DNA from: Vallitalea sp.
GTDB taxonomy: Bacteria; Bacillota; Clostridia; Lachnospirales; Vallitaleaceae
DNA: 64,000 bases
Direction of reading: 5' to 3'
NCBI RefSeq assembly: GCF_025211055.1
Contig: NZ_JAOARO010000004.1
Location: 1-64,000, forward strand
The stretch's first letter is position 1; each line of letters starts with the position of its first letter. The notes beneath the pieces were generated by a model that was not told the DNA's origin, did no database searches, and worked only from the letters and a program-made list of their open reading frames with translations. The translations under genes were made by a program, and so were the position numbers. Shown here piece after piece: positions 45,983 through 55,348 of this stretch.

Positions 45983-48900
45983 ATGAATACACAGAGTATA
46001 TTCAGATGTCTTGATTTTTTTGCACTACGGATGCCTATACTATCTACTAATGTATTTGAAAATAAGTTAACATCCTTAGATGAACCTATCTTAGATGAAT
46101 TATGGGAATTTACACAAGACCCATTAATAAGAGAAGCAATTGCTGTTTCAAGTATATCACTTCTGGATGCTCTAACTAACCTTTCATCAGATAGTCCATC
46201 TCGTAAAAGAGAACAAGCTACCAAAGCTTTTTTACGTTATTTGATTAGAATGTCTACTAGACCAACACCTTTTGGTTTGTTTTCTGGTGTGGCGTATGGA
46301 GAATACGGAGAGTATTATAAGGTTGCATTAAGGAGCACTGAGTATCATGAAAAGCGTACTCGTCCTGATATGAATTGGTTATTCAAGATAATAGCACAAA
46401 TAGAGAATACCCCTAATATAATTAAGCAGTTAATAGTAATAACAAATACTATGGCTTATGAAGTGGGTAATAGAACATATCTTCCATACTTAACAAATTT
46501 AGGTCAAGCTAAGGGTAGCGGCAACAAAATGGAACGTACATCAGTACGAACTACAAGTGCCGTCAAACAAGCACTTAACTTAGCAAAGACACCTTTGACC
46601 TTTGAAGAATTAATATCAAAATTAAATGTTGAATATCCAGATACACCACGGGAGCAAATAAACCAATTTGTTTATCAGTTATTTAAACAAGAGTTGTTAA
46701 TTTCCGATTTACGCCCACCACTAATAGAGGTAAATCCATTGAATTACCTATTACAACGAATAAAATATATAAAAGGAATAGATAAATTAAAAGCTCAGTT
46801 ACAAGAAATCTCCTTCATGATAGATATGTATGATAGAACTCTATTAGGAGAAGGCGAAGAATTATATCGAAACATAATTAAGAAGATGAAGAAAATAACT
46901 GAAAGTAAAAATTATCTACAAGTTGATCTTAAGATTCAAACGGATGAAGTTGTTTTACCCTTTTCTATTAAAGAAGAGGTGGAAAAAGTAGCAGAAACAC
47001 TATGGAAAATCAGTAATAATGAATATGGATTATCACATTTCTCAGAATATAGAAATGATTTTATAAAAAAATATGGATCATCAAGAGAAGTTCCATTATT
47101 AGAGTTATTGGATGAAGAGATAGGATTAGGAGCACCAGCAACATATGAATATCCACCTTCCAAAAGAAGACCAAAGAAAAATATAACAAAATATCAACAA
47201 CGTAAGAAATACTTATTATCACAATGGTTAACCATGAGCTTATTAAAAGGAGAACAAGAAATTGTTCTAGATGATTATAAAATAGAAGAATTAGCAGGAG
47301 AAGATATTGATAGTCGCTATACTCCTCGTTCTTTTGAACTCTTTTTTTCATTGGCTGCCGATTCAAAAGAAGCTGTAGAAGCAGGAGATTATACTCTTAT
47401 AAGTGGAGCAACAGCACTTTCCTATGGTGCGGGAAGGTCAATTGGGCGTTTTAGTGACATTATGGGTTCAGATTTTCAAGATTATCTTAAAAATGTTGGG
47501 AAATTAGAACAAGAGATGTGTTTTGATAAAATAATAGCTGAATTGGTATACTTACCCATAGATGGCAGAGCAGCTAATGTTGTATTAACCTATGAAAATC
47601 GTAACTACGAGATTGTTATGGGAACAACATCTTCTAAGAAATCAGAGAATATTATTCCCTTATCAGATTTGGTAGTTGGTATAGATAAGAGAGGATTTTA
47701 TCTTCGCTCATTAAAGTTTGATAAAGAGGTTGTAGCTGTAGTTAATCATATGTTCAATGGCTCTAAATCACCTAATGTCTATAGGTTTCTTAGAGAATTG
47801 GCTATGGAGAGACAGAGGAATATTGAAAATTTCCATTGGGGGGAATTTGACTCATTGCCATTTTTACCTCGTATAAAATATGGACGTTGTATTTTATCGC
47901 CTGCTAGATGGATTCTTAATAACGAGACATTATCTATTGATGAAAATATGAATAAAGAAGAATGGATAGAAAAATTCAATATATACAAGAAAGAATGGCG
48001 ACTTCCCCAATATGTCTATTTGACTCAGACAGATAATAGGTTATTATTGGATCTAAATGAGAATGAGCATATTGAAGAAATACGGAGGGAATTCGGTAAA
48101 CTCAATTTTGGGCAAGGAATCATATTAACGGAATTGGGGCATGAATTAGGGGAACTACCTAAAAATAATAGGGGTAGATATTATACTGAATTTGTATTTC
48201 CAATTATAAAAAATTCTACAGTAAATAATAGAGAATCCATACCTAAAAATCAGTATAAACCAATTGATCCTGTTGAACGTTTTAGACTTCCAGGAAGTGA
48301 ATGGATGTATGTTAAATGGTATGGAGTCTGTAATCGTATAGAGGAATTTTTGGGAGGACCGTTAAGAGAGTTCTGTAATAAGGCAGAGCAGAATGGTTGG
48401 ATTGGGTCAAGTTTTTTCATGAGATATTCAGATCCAGAGGCACATATAAGGTTACGATTTTTTGGTGAACCTAAGAAATTACAAAGTGAGTTATTACCAC
48501 AGCTCAATAATTTTGCTAAGAATTGTTTAGAGGAAGGTATGCTCTCACGAATGGTTATTGATACATATGTCCCTGAACTTGAACGTTATGGTGGTCGGGA
48601 ATTAATGAATATTGCAGAGCAATGGTTCTGCATAGATAGTAGAATTGTAATGGATTGGATAAGATCAAATGAACAAGGTCTTTTACCTATAGAAAAGGAT
48701 TTGTTGGCGGTAATTAGTATTATTGATATCATGGAGCAATTTGGATTAACATTTGATGAACAACTTGCTTTTTTGGATAAGATTGTGAACTATAAAGATT
48801 ATCTTGATATGTTTAGGTCTAAGAGGTCCCTCTATGTGAAATTAGGGGATGCAAGAGATGGATTTGCAGAACTTAGGAGACATGAAGCAGGACAATTCAT

Positions 48901-49126
48901 ATTACCAGCATTACAGGGAAGAAGTAATACATTGCATTATTATGGAGAACAATTATCTAAGAAAGAACTTAGTGGAGATTATTATGTTAAGTCCATTGAC
49001 GCAATGCATAGTATAATTCATCTTCATATAAATAGATTATACGGTATTGATAGAGGTGATGAAACAAGAGTACTTACTTTAACACGACATACGCTACACA
49101 ATTTAGTATACATTCGCAGGAGGTGA
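45983..49126 (+). CDS. lanB: Full-length lanthipeptide dehydratase (LanB)
   Basis: The 1047-residue enzyme dehydrates Ser and Thr of the precursor by tRNA-dependent glutamylation and then elimination. The N-terminal glutamylation domain begins with FFALRMPILSTNVF and contains RYLIRMSTRPTPFGLFSGVAYGEYG (about residues 85-110), the signature of LanB proteins. The elimination domain (about 770-1040) starts with WMYVKWYGVCNRIEEFLGG and FFMRYSDPEAHIRLRFFGEP. Both are in one chain, as in NisB, and unlike the split enzymes of thiopeptide systems. The ATG follows AAAGGAG. The stop lies inside the ribosome-binding region of the transporter gene, so translation is coupled. Confidence 0.95.
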   Translation: MNTQSIFRCLDFFALRMPILSTNVFENKLTSLDEPILDELWEFTQDPLIREAIAVSSISLLDALTNLSSDSPSRKREQATKAFLRYLIRMSTRPTPFGLFSGVAYGEYGEYYKVALRSTEYHEKRTRPDMNWLFKIIAQIENTPNIIKQLIVITNTMAYEVGNRTYLPYLTNLGQAKGSGNKMERTSVRTTSAVKQALNLAKTPLTFEELISKLNVEYPDTPREQINQFVYQLFKQELLISDLRPPLIEVNPLNYLLQRIKYIKGIDKLKAQLQEISFMIDMYDRTLLGEGEELYRNIIKKMKKITESKNYLQVDLKIQTDEVVLPFSIKEEVEKVAETLWKISNNEYGLSHFSEYRNDFIKKYGSSREVPLLELLDEEIGLGAPATYEYPPSKRRPKKNITKYQQRKKYLLSQWLTMSLLKGEQEIVLDDYKIEELAGEDIDSRYTPRSFELFFSLAADSKEAVEAGDYTLISGATALSYGAGRSIGRFSDIMGSDFQDYLKNVGKLEQEMCFDKIIAELVYLPIDGRAANVVLTYENRNYEIVMGTTSSKKSENIIPLSDLVVGIDKRGFYLRSLKFDKEVVAVVNHMFNGSKSPNVYRFLRELAMERQRNIENFHWGEFDSLPFLPRIKYGRCILSPARWILNNETLSIDENMNKEEWIEKFNIYKKEWRLPQYVYLTQTDNRLLLDLNENEHIEEIRREFGKLNFGQGIILTELGHELGELPKNNRGRYYTEFVFPIIKNSTVNNRESIPKNQYKPIDPVERFRLPGSEWMYVKWYGVCNRIEEFLGGPLREFCNKAEQNGWIGSSFFMRYSDPEAHIRLRFFGEPKKLQSELLPQLNNFAKNCLEEGMLSRMVIDTYVPELERYGGRELMNIAEQWFCIDSRIVMDWIRSNEQGLLPIEKDLLAVISIIDIMEQFGLTFDEQLAFLDKIVNYKDYLDMFRSKRSLYVKLGDARDGFAELRRHEAGQFILPALQGRSNTLHYYGEQLSKKELSGDYYVKSIDAMHSIIHLHINRLYGIDRGDETRVLTLTRHTLHNLVYIRRR

Positions 49127-49131
49127 ACATA

Positions 49132-50994
49132 ATGGCAGTAGATAGAGAGGATTCAAGTATAATATCAGTAGCTAATATTTTAAAATCATTTAGATATTGG
49201 CCTCGTATTATGAGGCTGTTGTGGGCTACAGATGCAAAAAGTTTGATTGCAATAATGATTTTAAATCTATTTCATGGTATTTCACCAATTATTGTTTTGA
49301 TATTGACCAAAGACTTGATTAATTCCATTACTTATTCTTGGACTAATGGGTTTAATATAATTCTTAAGGCATTTGCTATATTAGTTGCATTTACACTTTT
49401 GAGTCAGTTGCTGAATCTAGTTCAGAGTTATATAGAGAGCTTATTCAAAGTCCTTTTGATGAATAGAATCAATAAGCTCATAATGGAAAAATCAGTATCA
49501 TTATCATTAAAAGATTTTGAAAACTCGGAAGTGCAAGATGCTTTGAAGCTTGCACAAAATGAAGCAGGTCATCGTCCATATCAGATTATGCAGCAGATGA
49601 TGTCCCTCATAAGTGGTATTGTGACACTTATTTCTGCAGCAGGAATGCTGATAATTTTTAAATGGTGGATGGCTTTTATATTACTTATTATACCACTTAC
49701 ATCGTTTTACTCTTTTCTTCGTATAGGACAGCAAGAGTTTCTAGTTCAGTATAATCGTATACCTAAGATGAGAAAGGCATGGTATTACTCTTATCTAATG
49801 ACAAACGATAAGAACTTCAAAGAAGTGAAGCTATATCAATTAGGGAAATATCTTCAAAGATGTTACAATGGACTATTCAAAAGCTTCTATAAAGAAGATA
49901 AGAAGATAGCTAAAAAAAGGTTAAGTACTGGAATTATATTTCAAGTTATTAATGTTATAGCTAATGTATTAATGATGATAGTTGTACTTAGGTCTGCATT
50001 TCTTAGAGAAATAGAGATTGGTACTGTAGTAGCACTGACTCAAACTATAACTATGACACAGAGTAACTCCCAAGCACTAATTTCTGGATTGCTTTCATTA
50101 TGTCAGCATAATCTTTTTCTAAAACAGCTATTTATATTTTTGGACTTGAAAGTCAGTAAGACTAATAAAGGTCAATATACTGATATTATGGATATTGAAA
50201 CCGTTGAATTCAAAAATGTATCTTTTATGTATCCAGATACTAATAGGTATGCTCTTCATAACGTTAGTTTTAAGCTGAAACGTGGAGAGACAATGGCAAT
50301 TGTTGGACGTAACGGTTCAGGTAAAACAACCTTGATGAAGATATTAACTGGGTTATATGATGATTTTGAAGGTGATATCCTTATTAATGGAATATCAATT
50401 CGTTCGTTTAATCAAGAAGCATTACGCAAACATATAGCTGTAGTTTGTCAGGACTTTGTCCAATATGAACTTAATATGAGGCACAACATAGGATTTGGTA
50501 ATGTTAATAGACTTGAACGTGATGAAGAATTGTTAGAATCAGCACGAAGAGCAGGAATAGATAGTTTAGTAGATCAATTACCACAAGGATTAGATACCCA
50601 GATTGGAAGGTTGTTTGATCAGGGCAGTCAATTATCAGGAGGACAATGGCAGAGGGTTGCAATTGCCCGTGCATTTATGCGTAAAGCTGATTTGTATATA
50701 CTTGATGAACCTAGTTCCATGCTAGATCCTGAGTCTGAACTCCAAGTGTTTGCAAAATTCAGAGAATTAATTCATCAACATATAGGTATATTTATTTCAC
50801 ATCGATATACCTCAATAAAGTATGCAGATCATATAATCATGATGGATCAAGGAGAAATTGTTGAACAAGGAAGTCATCTTGAATTGATGAAAAAAGACGG
50901 TATGTATGCTTATCTATATAAAATGCAGCTTTCTGCATATAGTGATAACGATAAGGAGGAAGTACAATATGAAATGGTCTCAGGTGACAGATGA
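49132..50994 (+). CDS. lanT: Lanthipeptide ABC exporter (LanT, without protease domain)
   Basis: The 620-residue half-transporter has six helices in its first 320 residues and an ATPase domain with Walker A GRNGSGKTT, signature LSGGQWQRVAIARAF and Walker B LYILDEPSSMLDPE. It begins directly with the membrane part: no C39 peptidase domain precedes it, as in NisT. The modified peptide would therefore be exported with its leader attached and cleaved later. It works as a homodimer. The ATG at 49132 follows AGGAGGTGA, which overlaps the lanB stop codon. It overlaps lanC by 26 bases at its end. Confidence 0.93.
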   Translation: MAVDREDSSIISVANILKSFRYWPRIMRLLWATDAKSLIAIMILNLFHGISPIIVLILTKDLINSITYSWTNGFNIILKAFAILVAFTLLSQLLNLVQSYIESLFKVLLMNRINKLIMEKSVSLSLKDFENSEVQDALKLAQNEAGHRPYQIMQQMMSLISGIVTLISAAGMLIIFKWWMAFILLIIPLTSFYSFLRIGQQEFLVQYNRIPKMRKAWYYSYLMTNDKNFKEVKLYQLGKYLQRCYNGLFKSFYKEDKKIAKKRLSTGIIFQVINVIANVLMMIVVLRSAFLREIEIGTVVALTQTITMTQSNSQALISGLLSLCQHNLFLKQLFIFLDLKVSKTNKGQYTDIMDIETVEFKNVSFMYPDTNRYALHNVSFKLKRGETMAIVGRNGSGKTTLMKILTGLYDDFEGDILINGISIRSFNQEALRKHIAVVCQDFVQYELNMRHNIGFGNVNRLERDEELLESARRAGIDSLVDQLPQGLDTQIGRLFDQGSQLSGGQWQRVAIARAFMRKADLYILDEPSSMLDPESELQVFAKFRELIHQHIGIFISHRYTSIKYADHIIMMDQGEIVEQGSHLELMKKDGMYAYLYKMQLSAYSDNDKEEVQYEMVSGDR

Positions 50995-52303
50995 AAAAAT
51001 CTGTAATAAGATACAACAGATTGTAGATGAAGGAGCACATAGATTAGTTAATCCAGAGCAGATACAACAGGATATGCTTGAATTAATTAAGATACGTAAA
51101 GAATCTGGAGCTGAGTATATACCTTGGTCACCTACTGATTTAGCCAGAGGGTATAGTGGCTTTTGTGTGATGTTTGGAGCTTTGGATAAAGCTAATCCTC
51201 AAGGGGGATGGGATAATATTGGACATTCCTATTTACAAGACATACAGAAAGTAATTATGAAAGAGAGTATCAGAGAATTCAGTCTTTGGACTGGATTAGC
51301 TGGTGTTATTATAGCCGCAAGAGCATTATCAAGAGGTGGGACAAGATATGGGAACTTCATAAAAGAGTTAAATTCATTTTTCATCAAGTCCTTTCCTAGT
51401 ATAATGCAATATATGGAATCAAGACTAGAGCAAGGTATTTCTCTAAAAGAGTTTGATGTTATTCAAGGGTTGAGTGGTATTGGGCGTTATGTGCTCTGTT
51501 TCATTGACGAACATGATATGAAACTGGCAATGGAACAGATTCTTACATATCTAATTAAGGTATGTGAAGATAAAAAATATAAAGGTTTGGTTGTACCTGG
51601 CTGGTATGTATATTCTAATAGATATACTGGATATGATAGCCAATATCCTAATGGTTACTTCAACTGTGGAATGTCACATGGTATACCTGGTGTTCTTGCT
51701 TTGATGTCCATAGCTATGATGAAAGGAGTAGAAGTATCAGGCCAACATGAAGCTATACATAAGATTGCTCAGTGGATAATGAAGTGGAAAGAAAATGATG
51801 AATTTGGACCACTATGGCCTGCTAGAATTACATGGGAAGAGAATCTGGAAGAAAAAGCACAAAATGTTGTTCCACGAGAAGCTTGGTGTTATGGAGGTCC
51901 TGGAGTTGCACGTGCACTTTGGTTAAGCGGCATAGCTGTTAATAATGATGAATACAAGAGTGTAGCACTAGAAACATTTAGAGGAACAGCCATGAGACCA
52001 GAGGAAAAATGGAATATAGAATCTGACACATTCTGTCACGGGAGAGCAGGATTACTTCAAATGGTACAGAGAATGTATTCAGAAAGTGGAGATAAATTGA
52101 TTGGAGAGTTGAGAGATAAATTATTAGAGCAAGTAATAGATTTATGGAATAAAGAAGCGCTTTATGGATATCAGGAAAAAGAACTTTCAGACAAGCAGGA
52201 TATAGGTGGATTACTAGATGGAGCAGCAGGAGTATTTACAGTATTAATAGGATTGATACAGGAACAAGATACTGATTGGGATTTAATATTTTTGATTAGT
52301 TGA
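50969..52303 (+). CDS. lanC: Lanthipeptide cyclase (LanC)
   Basis: The 444-residue zinc enzyme adds Cys thiols to dehydrated residues to form (methyl)lanthionine rings. The zinc ligands are all present: EAWCYGGPGV gives Cys307 and TFCHGRAGL gives Cys356 and His357, with the catalytic His in NCGMSHGIPG (His237). The spacing is as in NisC, and repeated GxxG turns fit the double alpha-barrel. The ATG lies after AAGGAGG and inside the 3' end of lanT, so the two are translationally coupled. It is the last gene of the operon. The next gene downstream is on the other strand. Confidence 0.94.
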   Translation: MKWSQVTDEKICNKIQQIVDEGAHRLVNPEQIQQDMLELIKIRKESGAEYIPWSPTDLARGYSGFCVMFGALDKANPQGGWDNIGHSYLQDIQKVIMKESIREFSLWTGLAGVIIAARALSRGGTRYGNFIKELNSFFIKSFPSIMQYMESRLEQGISLKEFDVIQGLSGIGRYVLCFIDEHDMKLAMEQILTYLIKVCEDKKYKGLVVPGWYVYSNRYTGYDSQYPNGYFNCGMSHGIPGVLALMSIAMMKGVEVSGQHEAIHKIAQWIMKWKENDEFGPLWPARITWEENLEEKAQNVVPREAWCYGGPGVARALWLSGIAVNNDEYKSVALETFRGTAMRPEEKWNIESDTFCHGRAGLLQMVQRMYSESGDKLIGELRDKLLEQVIDLWNKEALYGYQEKELSDKQDIGGLLDGAAGVFTVLIGLIQEQDTDWDLIFLIS

Positions 52304-52399
52304 TTAAAATATTATAATTTGGCATTTAAGTCAATATATATGAATGAATATTATATATTATTAGATTTGAATATGCTATTTACTAATTTTTATAATACA

Positions 52400-52435
52400 A
52401 TAAAAAAATAGACTAAAGTAAAATATTAGTCTATT
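52400..52435 (-). terminator. Terminator of the minus-strand coiled-coil protein gene
   Basis: On the minus strand AATAGACTAA (from 52435) pairs with TTAGTCTATT (to 52407), followed by a run of T. The hairpin begins inside the stop codon region of the gene at 52431. Read on the plus strand it may also help end the lanthipeptide operon. Confidence 0.7.
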
Positions 52436-52847
52436 GATAATGTTGTTGCAATCTTCCAAGTTCTCTATCTAACTCAGAATCTATCTGCTTATCTATTTCT
52501 TTTTTATAATCTGTAATAAGCTTTGATTTTTCTTTATCTAATTGTTTTATAGTTTCATTAACTTTGTCATTTACGACTTTTCTAGCATCTTCCGCTTTTG
52601 ATTGTTTATAAGCTTCTAAATCATTTTTAATATCATTTTTATAATCTTTAATATAATTATCTAATTTTTTCATAGCTTCATTTGTATTTCTTTCAAGTCC
52701 TGAATCCTTCTTTAATACAGCATCTTTAACAGCGACTATTCCTTTTATTATTCCACTATATATATCAATATTAGCTGCATAAGCTACTGTGTTAATAAGG
52801 ATAATAGAAAGTATGCTTATAGTAACTATTTTTTTGAATTTTTTCAT
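52431..52847 (-). CDS. Secreted coiled-coil protein
   Basis: The 138-residue protein has a clear signal peptide (Lys-rich start, hydrophobic core, cleavage after VAYA near residue 24). The body is highly charged and almost entirely Lys/Asp/Glu/Leu/Ile with heptad-like spacing (for example NDLEAYKQSKAEDARKVVND), pointing to a long amphipathic helix or coiled coil. No Cys is present. I do not recognise a family; it might bind the envelope or other proteins. It starts after GGGGAGGAAT and is followed directly by its own terminator. Its end meets the end of lanC, but nothing connects their functions. Confidence 0.65.
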   Translation of the reverse strand: MKKFKKIVTISILSIILINTVAYAANIDIYSGIIKGIVAVKDAVLKKDSGLERNTNEAMKKLDNYIKDYKNDIKNDLEAYKQSKAEDARKVVNDKVNETIKQLDKEKSKLITDYKKEIDKQIDSELDRELGRLQQHYQ

Positions 52848-52941
52848 TTATAATTCCTCCCCATTTCTTTTTACAGGACTCATTATAGATGATTTATTAT
52901 CAAAATACTACATGTATATGTTGGTAATTATACCATATCCA

Positions 52942-54729
52942 TTATATACTCTTCGTCTGGGATTGAAGCCATAAGCACTCATCTTCGTTAAGATAAGGAG
53001 AAAGCTTATTATATACTTCGCAGTGATAATTATTTAACCAATCTTTTTCATCATTGGTAAGTATTGTAACATCAATACCTTTTAAATCTATAGGACAATA
53101 GGATATTGTGTCAAACGCCATAAAACGACCATCAGAATTATTCATTACTTCCTTAACCAATATAGAGTTTTCTATACGTATACCATATTTGTTTTCTTTG
53201 TAGATACCTGGTTCGTTAGTAAGATACATTCCTTCTTCAATTACTACATCTTTAGATTCTCTGCGAATTCTTGCTGGTCCTTCGTGTACACCTAATAAAT
53301 AACCAACTGAATGACCAGTTCCACACTTATAATCCATATATTCTTGCCAAATAGGCTGTCTTGCAATAACATCAAGATTAGAACCTGTTGAACCATATAA
53401 AAAGATTAAACGTGCAAGGGCAATATGGGATTTTAGAACTAAAGTATAGTCATGACGTTCTTCCTCTGTAATATCACCCAATACAATAGTACGTGTTATA
53501 TCTGTAGTACCATCATAATATTGTCCACCAGAATCAACTAAGAAAAATCCTTCTGGTTTCAATGTCTTAGTAGTTGCCATATCAGGCTTATAATGCATCA
53601 TTGCTGCATTTTCCCTGTAAGCTGGGATTGTTGCAAAACTATCTTCAATATATAGAGGATTTTCTTTTCTGAAACTTGCTAATTTTTCTGCTGCAGTGAT
53701 TTCTGTTATATTTCCACTTGGAACAGCTTTTTCTAACCAATATAAGAATTTTACTAGCGCAACTCCATCTTTTATTTCACATTCTTTTAGATTTTTGATT
53801 TCGGTATTGTTAAGTTTAGCTTTTATAATAGCTGTAGGTTCAAGTGTTTCTACAATACGGTTAGAAGAATCAATCATTGACTTTAGACCGTAATTTAACT
53901 TAGTAGGATCATATATAACCGTTAAATTCTTAGTATATATTTTTATATCATCAAATATATCATCATAAGATTTTATGACAATATTTTGTTCTTCAAGTAT
54001 TATTCGTATATCTTGAGGAACTTTGTCAAGTTGTATATATAGTATAGCTTCAGTCAGAGTTATTATTCCATAAGCATATGGGATAGGGGTATATATTATA
54101 TCATTACCTCTAATATTAAATAGCCAAGCAATATCATTGAGAGAGCTGATTAGATATATTTCAGAATCTTTCTTTTTCATTTCATTTCGTATTGAATCAA
54201 TTTTCTCGGCAGATGTTGAACCTGTATATTTTATGTCATGATAAAAAACTCTGTCAGTAGGTAGGGCTGGTCTGTTCTTCCATATATTTGATATAAGGTC
54301 TACACTACCTACAAATTCTATTTTATCATTATTTATTATATTTTTAAGCATTTTCATATCATTCACTGAGAATAAACGCTGGTCAAAGCCTATTTTTTCA
54401 CCAACCTTAATGTTATCTTTTAACCATTCTTGATATGTAGGCACACCTGGTTCAAGCATTTTATATAGAACAACTTCACTATTACTAAGTTGTTTTTCAG
54501 CTTGAATAAAATATCTGCCATCAGTCCAGAGACAACTTTCTGACATAGTAATGATAACTGTACCTACTGAACCTGTAAATCCAGATATGTAAGCTCTGCT
54601 CTTGTAGTATTCAGCTACGTATTCGCTTTGATGGGGGTCAGCACTAGGGATAATATAGGCAGATAAGCCTTCCTTATTCATTTCTTGACGTAATAATTCT
54701 ATCCGCTCATTTACTGTAATTTCAGCCAT
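52942..54729 (-). CDS. Xaa-Pro aminopeptidase (M24B family)
   Basis: The 595-residue enzyme has two non-catalytic creatinase-like domains (IPSADPHQSEYVAEYYKSR, FTGSVGTVIIT) and a C-terminal pita-bread domain. The metal ligands lie in FLVDSGGQYYDGTTDITRTI (two Asp), GHSVGYLLGVHEGP (His), YLTNEPGIY (Glu) and GIRIENSILV (Glu). It removes the N-terminal residue before a proline and needs two metal ions, usually Mn2+. The size and domains match the eukaryote-type long form common in Firmicutes. The ATG at 54729 has AAAGGA nine bases upstream; a start at 54747 would add six residues. It is convergent with lanC, and nothing ties it to lanthipeptide processing. Confidence 0.92.
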   Translation of the reverse strand: MAEITVNERIELLRQEMNKEGLSAYIIPSADPHQSEYVAEYYKSRAYISGFTGSVGTVIITMSESCLWTDGRYFIQAEKQLSNSEVVLYKMLEPGVPTYQEWLKDNIKVGEKIGFDQRLFSVNDMKMLKNIINNDKIEFVGSVDLISNIWKNRPALPTDRVFYHDIKYTGSTSAEKIDSIRNEMKKKDSEIYLISSLNDIAWLFNIRGNDIIYTPIPYAYGIITLTEAILYIQLDKVPQDIRIILEEQNIVIKSYDDIFDDIKIYTKNLTVIYDPTKLNYGLKSMIDSSNRIVETLEPTAIIKAKLNNTEIKNLKECEIKDGVALVKFLYWLEKAVPSGNITEITAAEKLASFRKENPLYIEDSFATIPAYRENAAMMHYKPDMATTKTLKPEGFFLVDSGGQYYDGTTDITRTIVLGDITEEERHDYTLVLKSHIALARLIFLYGSTGSNLDVIARQPIWQEYMDYKCGTGHSVGYLLGVHEGPARIRRESKDVVIEEGMYLTNEPGIYKENKYGIRIENSILVKEVMNNSDGRFMAFDTISYCPIDLKGIDVTILTNDEKDWLNNYHCEVYNKLSPYLNEDECLWLQSQTKSI

Positions 54730-54960
54730 TTTCATACATCCTTTCATAACTTTTTATAACGTAGATATAATCGTTACTGGTATTGTATCAAATTATACTT
54801 TTTAATAAAAGCCTATAGCATAAATAATATTATTAAATTAAAATAAAAAATTAAAAACTTATTAAACAATAGTTATTATATGTTTTAGTATATATGTTAA
54901 GCTCTTTCACTTTAGCAATGTCAAATGCATATAATAGTAAAAAAAGCAGAAGGATAGTAT

Positions 54961-55233
54961 ATGTTTAACGAAGAAGTTGAAGCTACTAGATTCGGTAGAG
55001 GAAGACGTCCTTATCGATACCCTTATTATTATCCATATTCATATTACAGGAGATATCCCTACTATTATAGAAGAAACCCCTATTATGTAAGATATCCATA
55101 TTATAGAAGACCTTATTACTATGGAAGACCTTACTATTACGGAAGACCTTATTACAGACCATATAGAGGAAGAGGCAGAGGTAGACTATATGGTATGGAA
55201 GAAGATAATTATTCAGACATCATATATGTATAG
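54961..55233 (+). CDS. Tyr/Arg/Pro-rich small protein, possibly a spore-coat component
   Basis: Of the 90 residues, 29 are Tyr by my count, together with many Arg and Pro. The middle consists of irregular repeats such as RRPYYYGRPYYYGRPYY, flanked by an acidic start (MFNEEVEATR) and end. There is no signal peptide. Such Tyr-rich proteins in spore formers are often coat proteins cross-linked through dityrosine, but I only infer that from composition. The ATG lies after AGAAGGAT and the gene is a single unit with a good terminator. The sequence is unlike its neighbours in amino-acid composition but not in base composition. Confidence 0.6.
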   Translation: MFNEEVEATRFGRGRRPYRYPYYYPYSYYRRYPYYYRRNPYYVRYPYYRRPYYYGRPYYYGRPYYRPYRGRGRGRLYGMEEDNYSDIIYV

Positions 55234-55240
55234 AAGGACA

Positions 55241-55278
55241 AAATATAAAAGCGCAGAAAAATCTGTGCTTTTATATTT
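55241..55278 (+). terminator. Strong bidirectional hairpin terminator
   Basis: AAATATAAAAGCGCAGA (55241-55257) pairs with TCTGTGCTTTTATATTT (55262-55278) with one G-T pair. It lies just after the stop of the Tyr-rich protein and ahead of the convergent hcp gene. Confidence 0.75.
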
Positions 55279-55348
55279 GGATTAATATAAATTCGTATTA
55301 TCTTTTTAGGATTAATCTAGGTGCGATTATATTGATAAATTAAAATAA

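Noticed and set aside
47061..47366. 101-codon minus-strand frame inside lanB
   Set aside because: It is antisense to a conserved part of the dehydratase and lacks a start signal.
52942..54729. M24 aminopeptidase as the lanthipeptide leader protease
   Set aside because: Its family removes single residues before proline and the gene is convergent with the operon; nothing supports a link.
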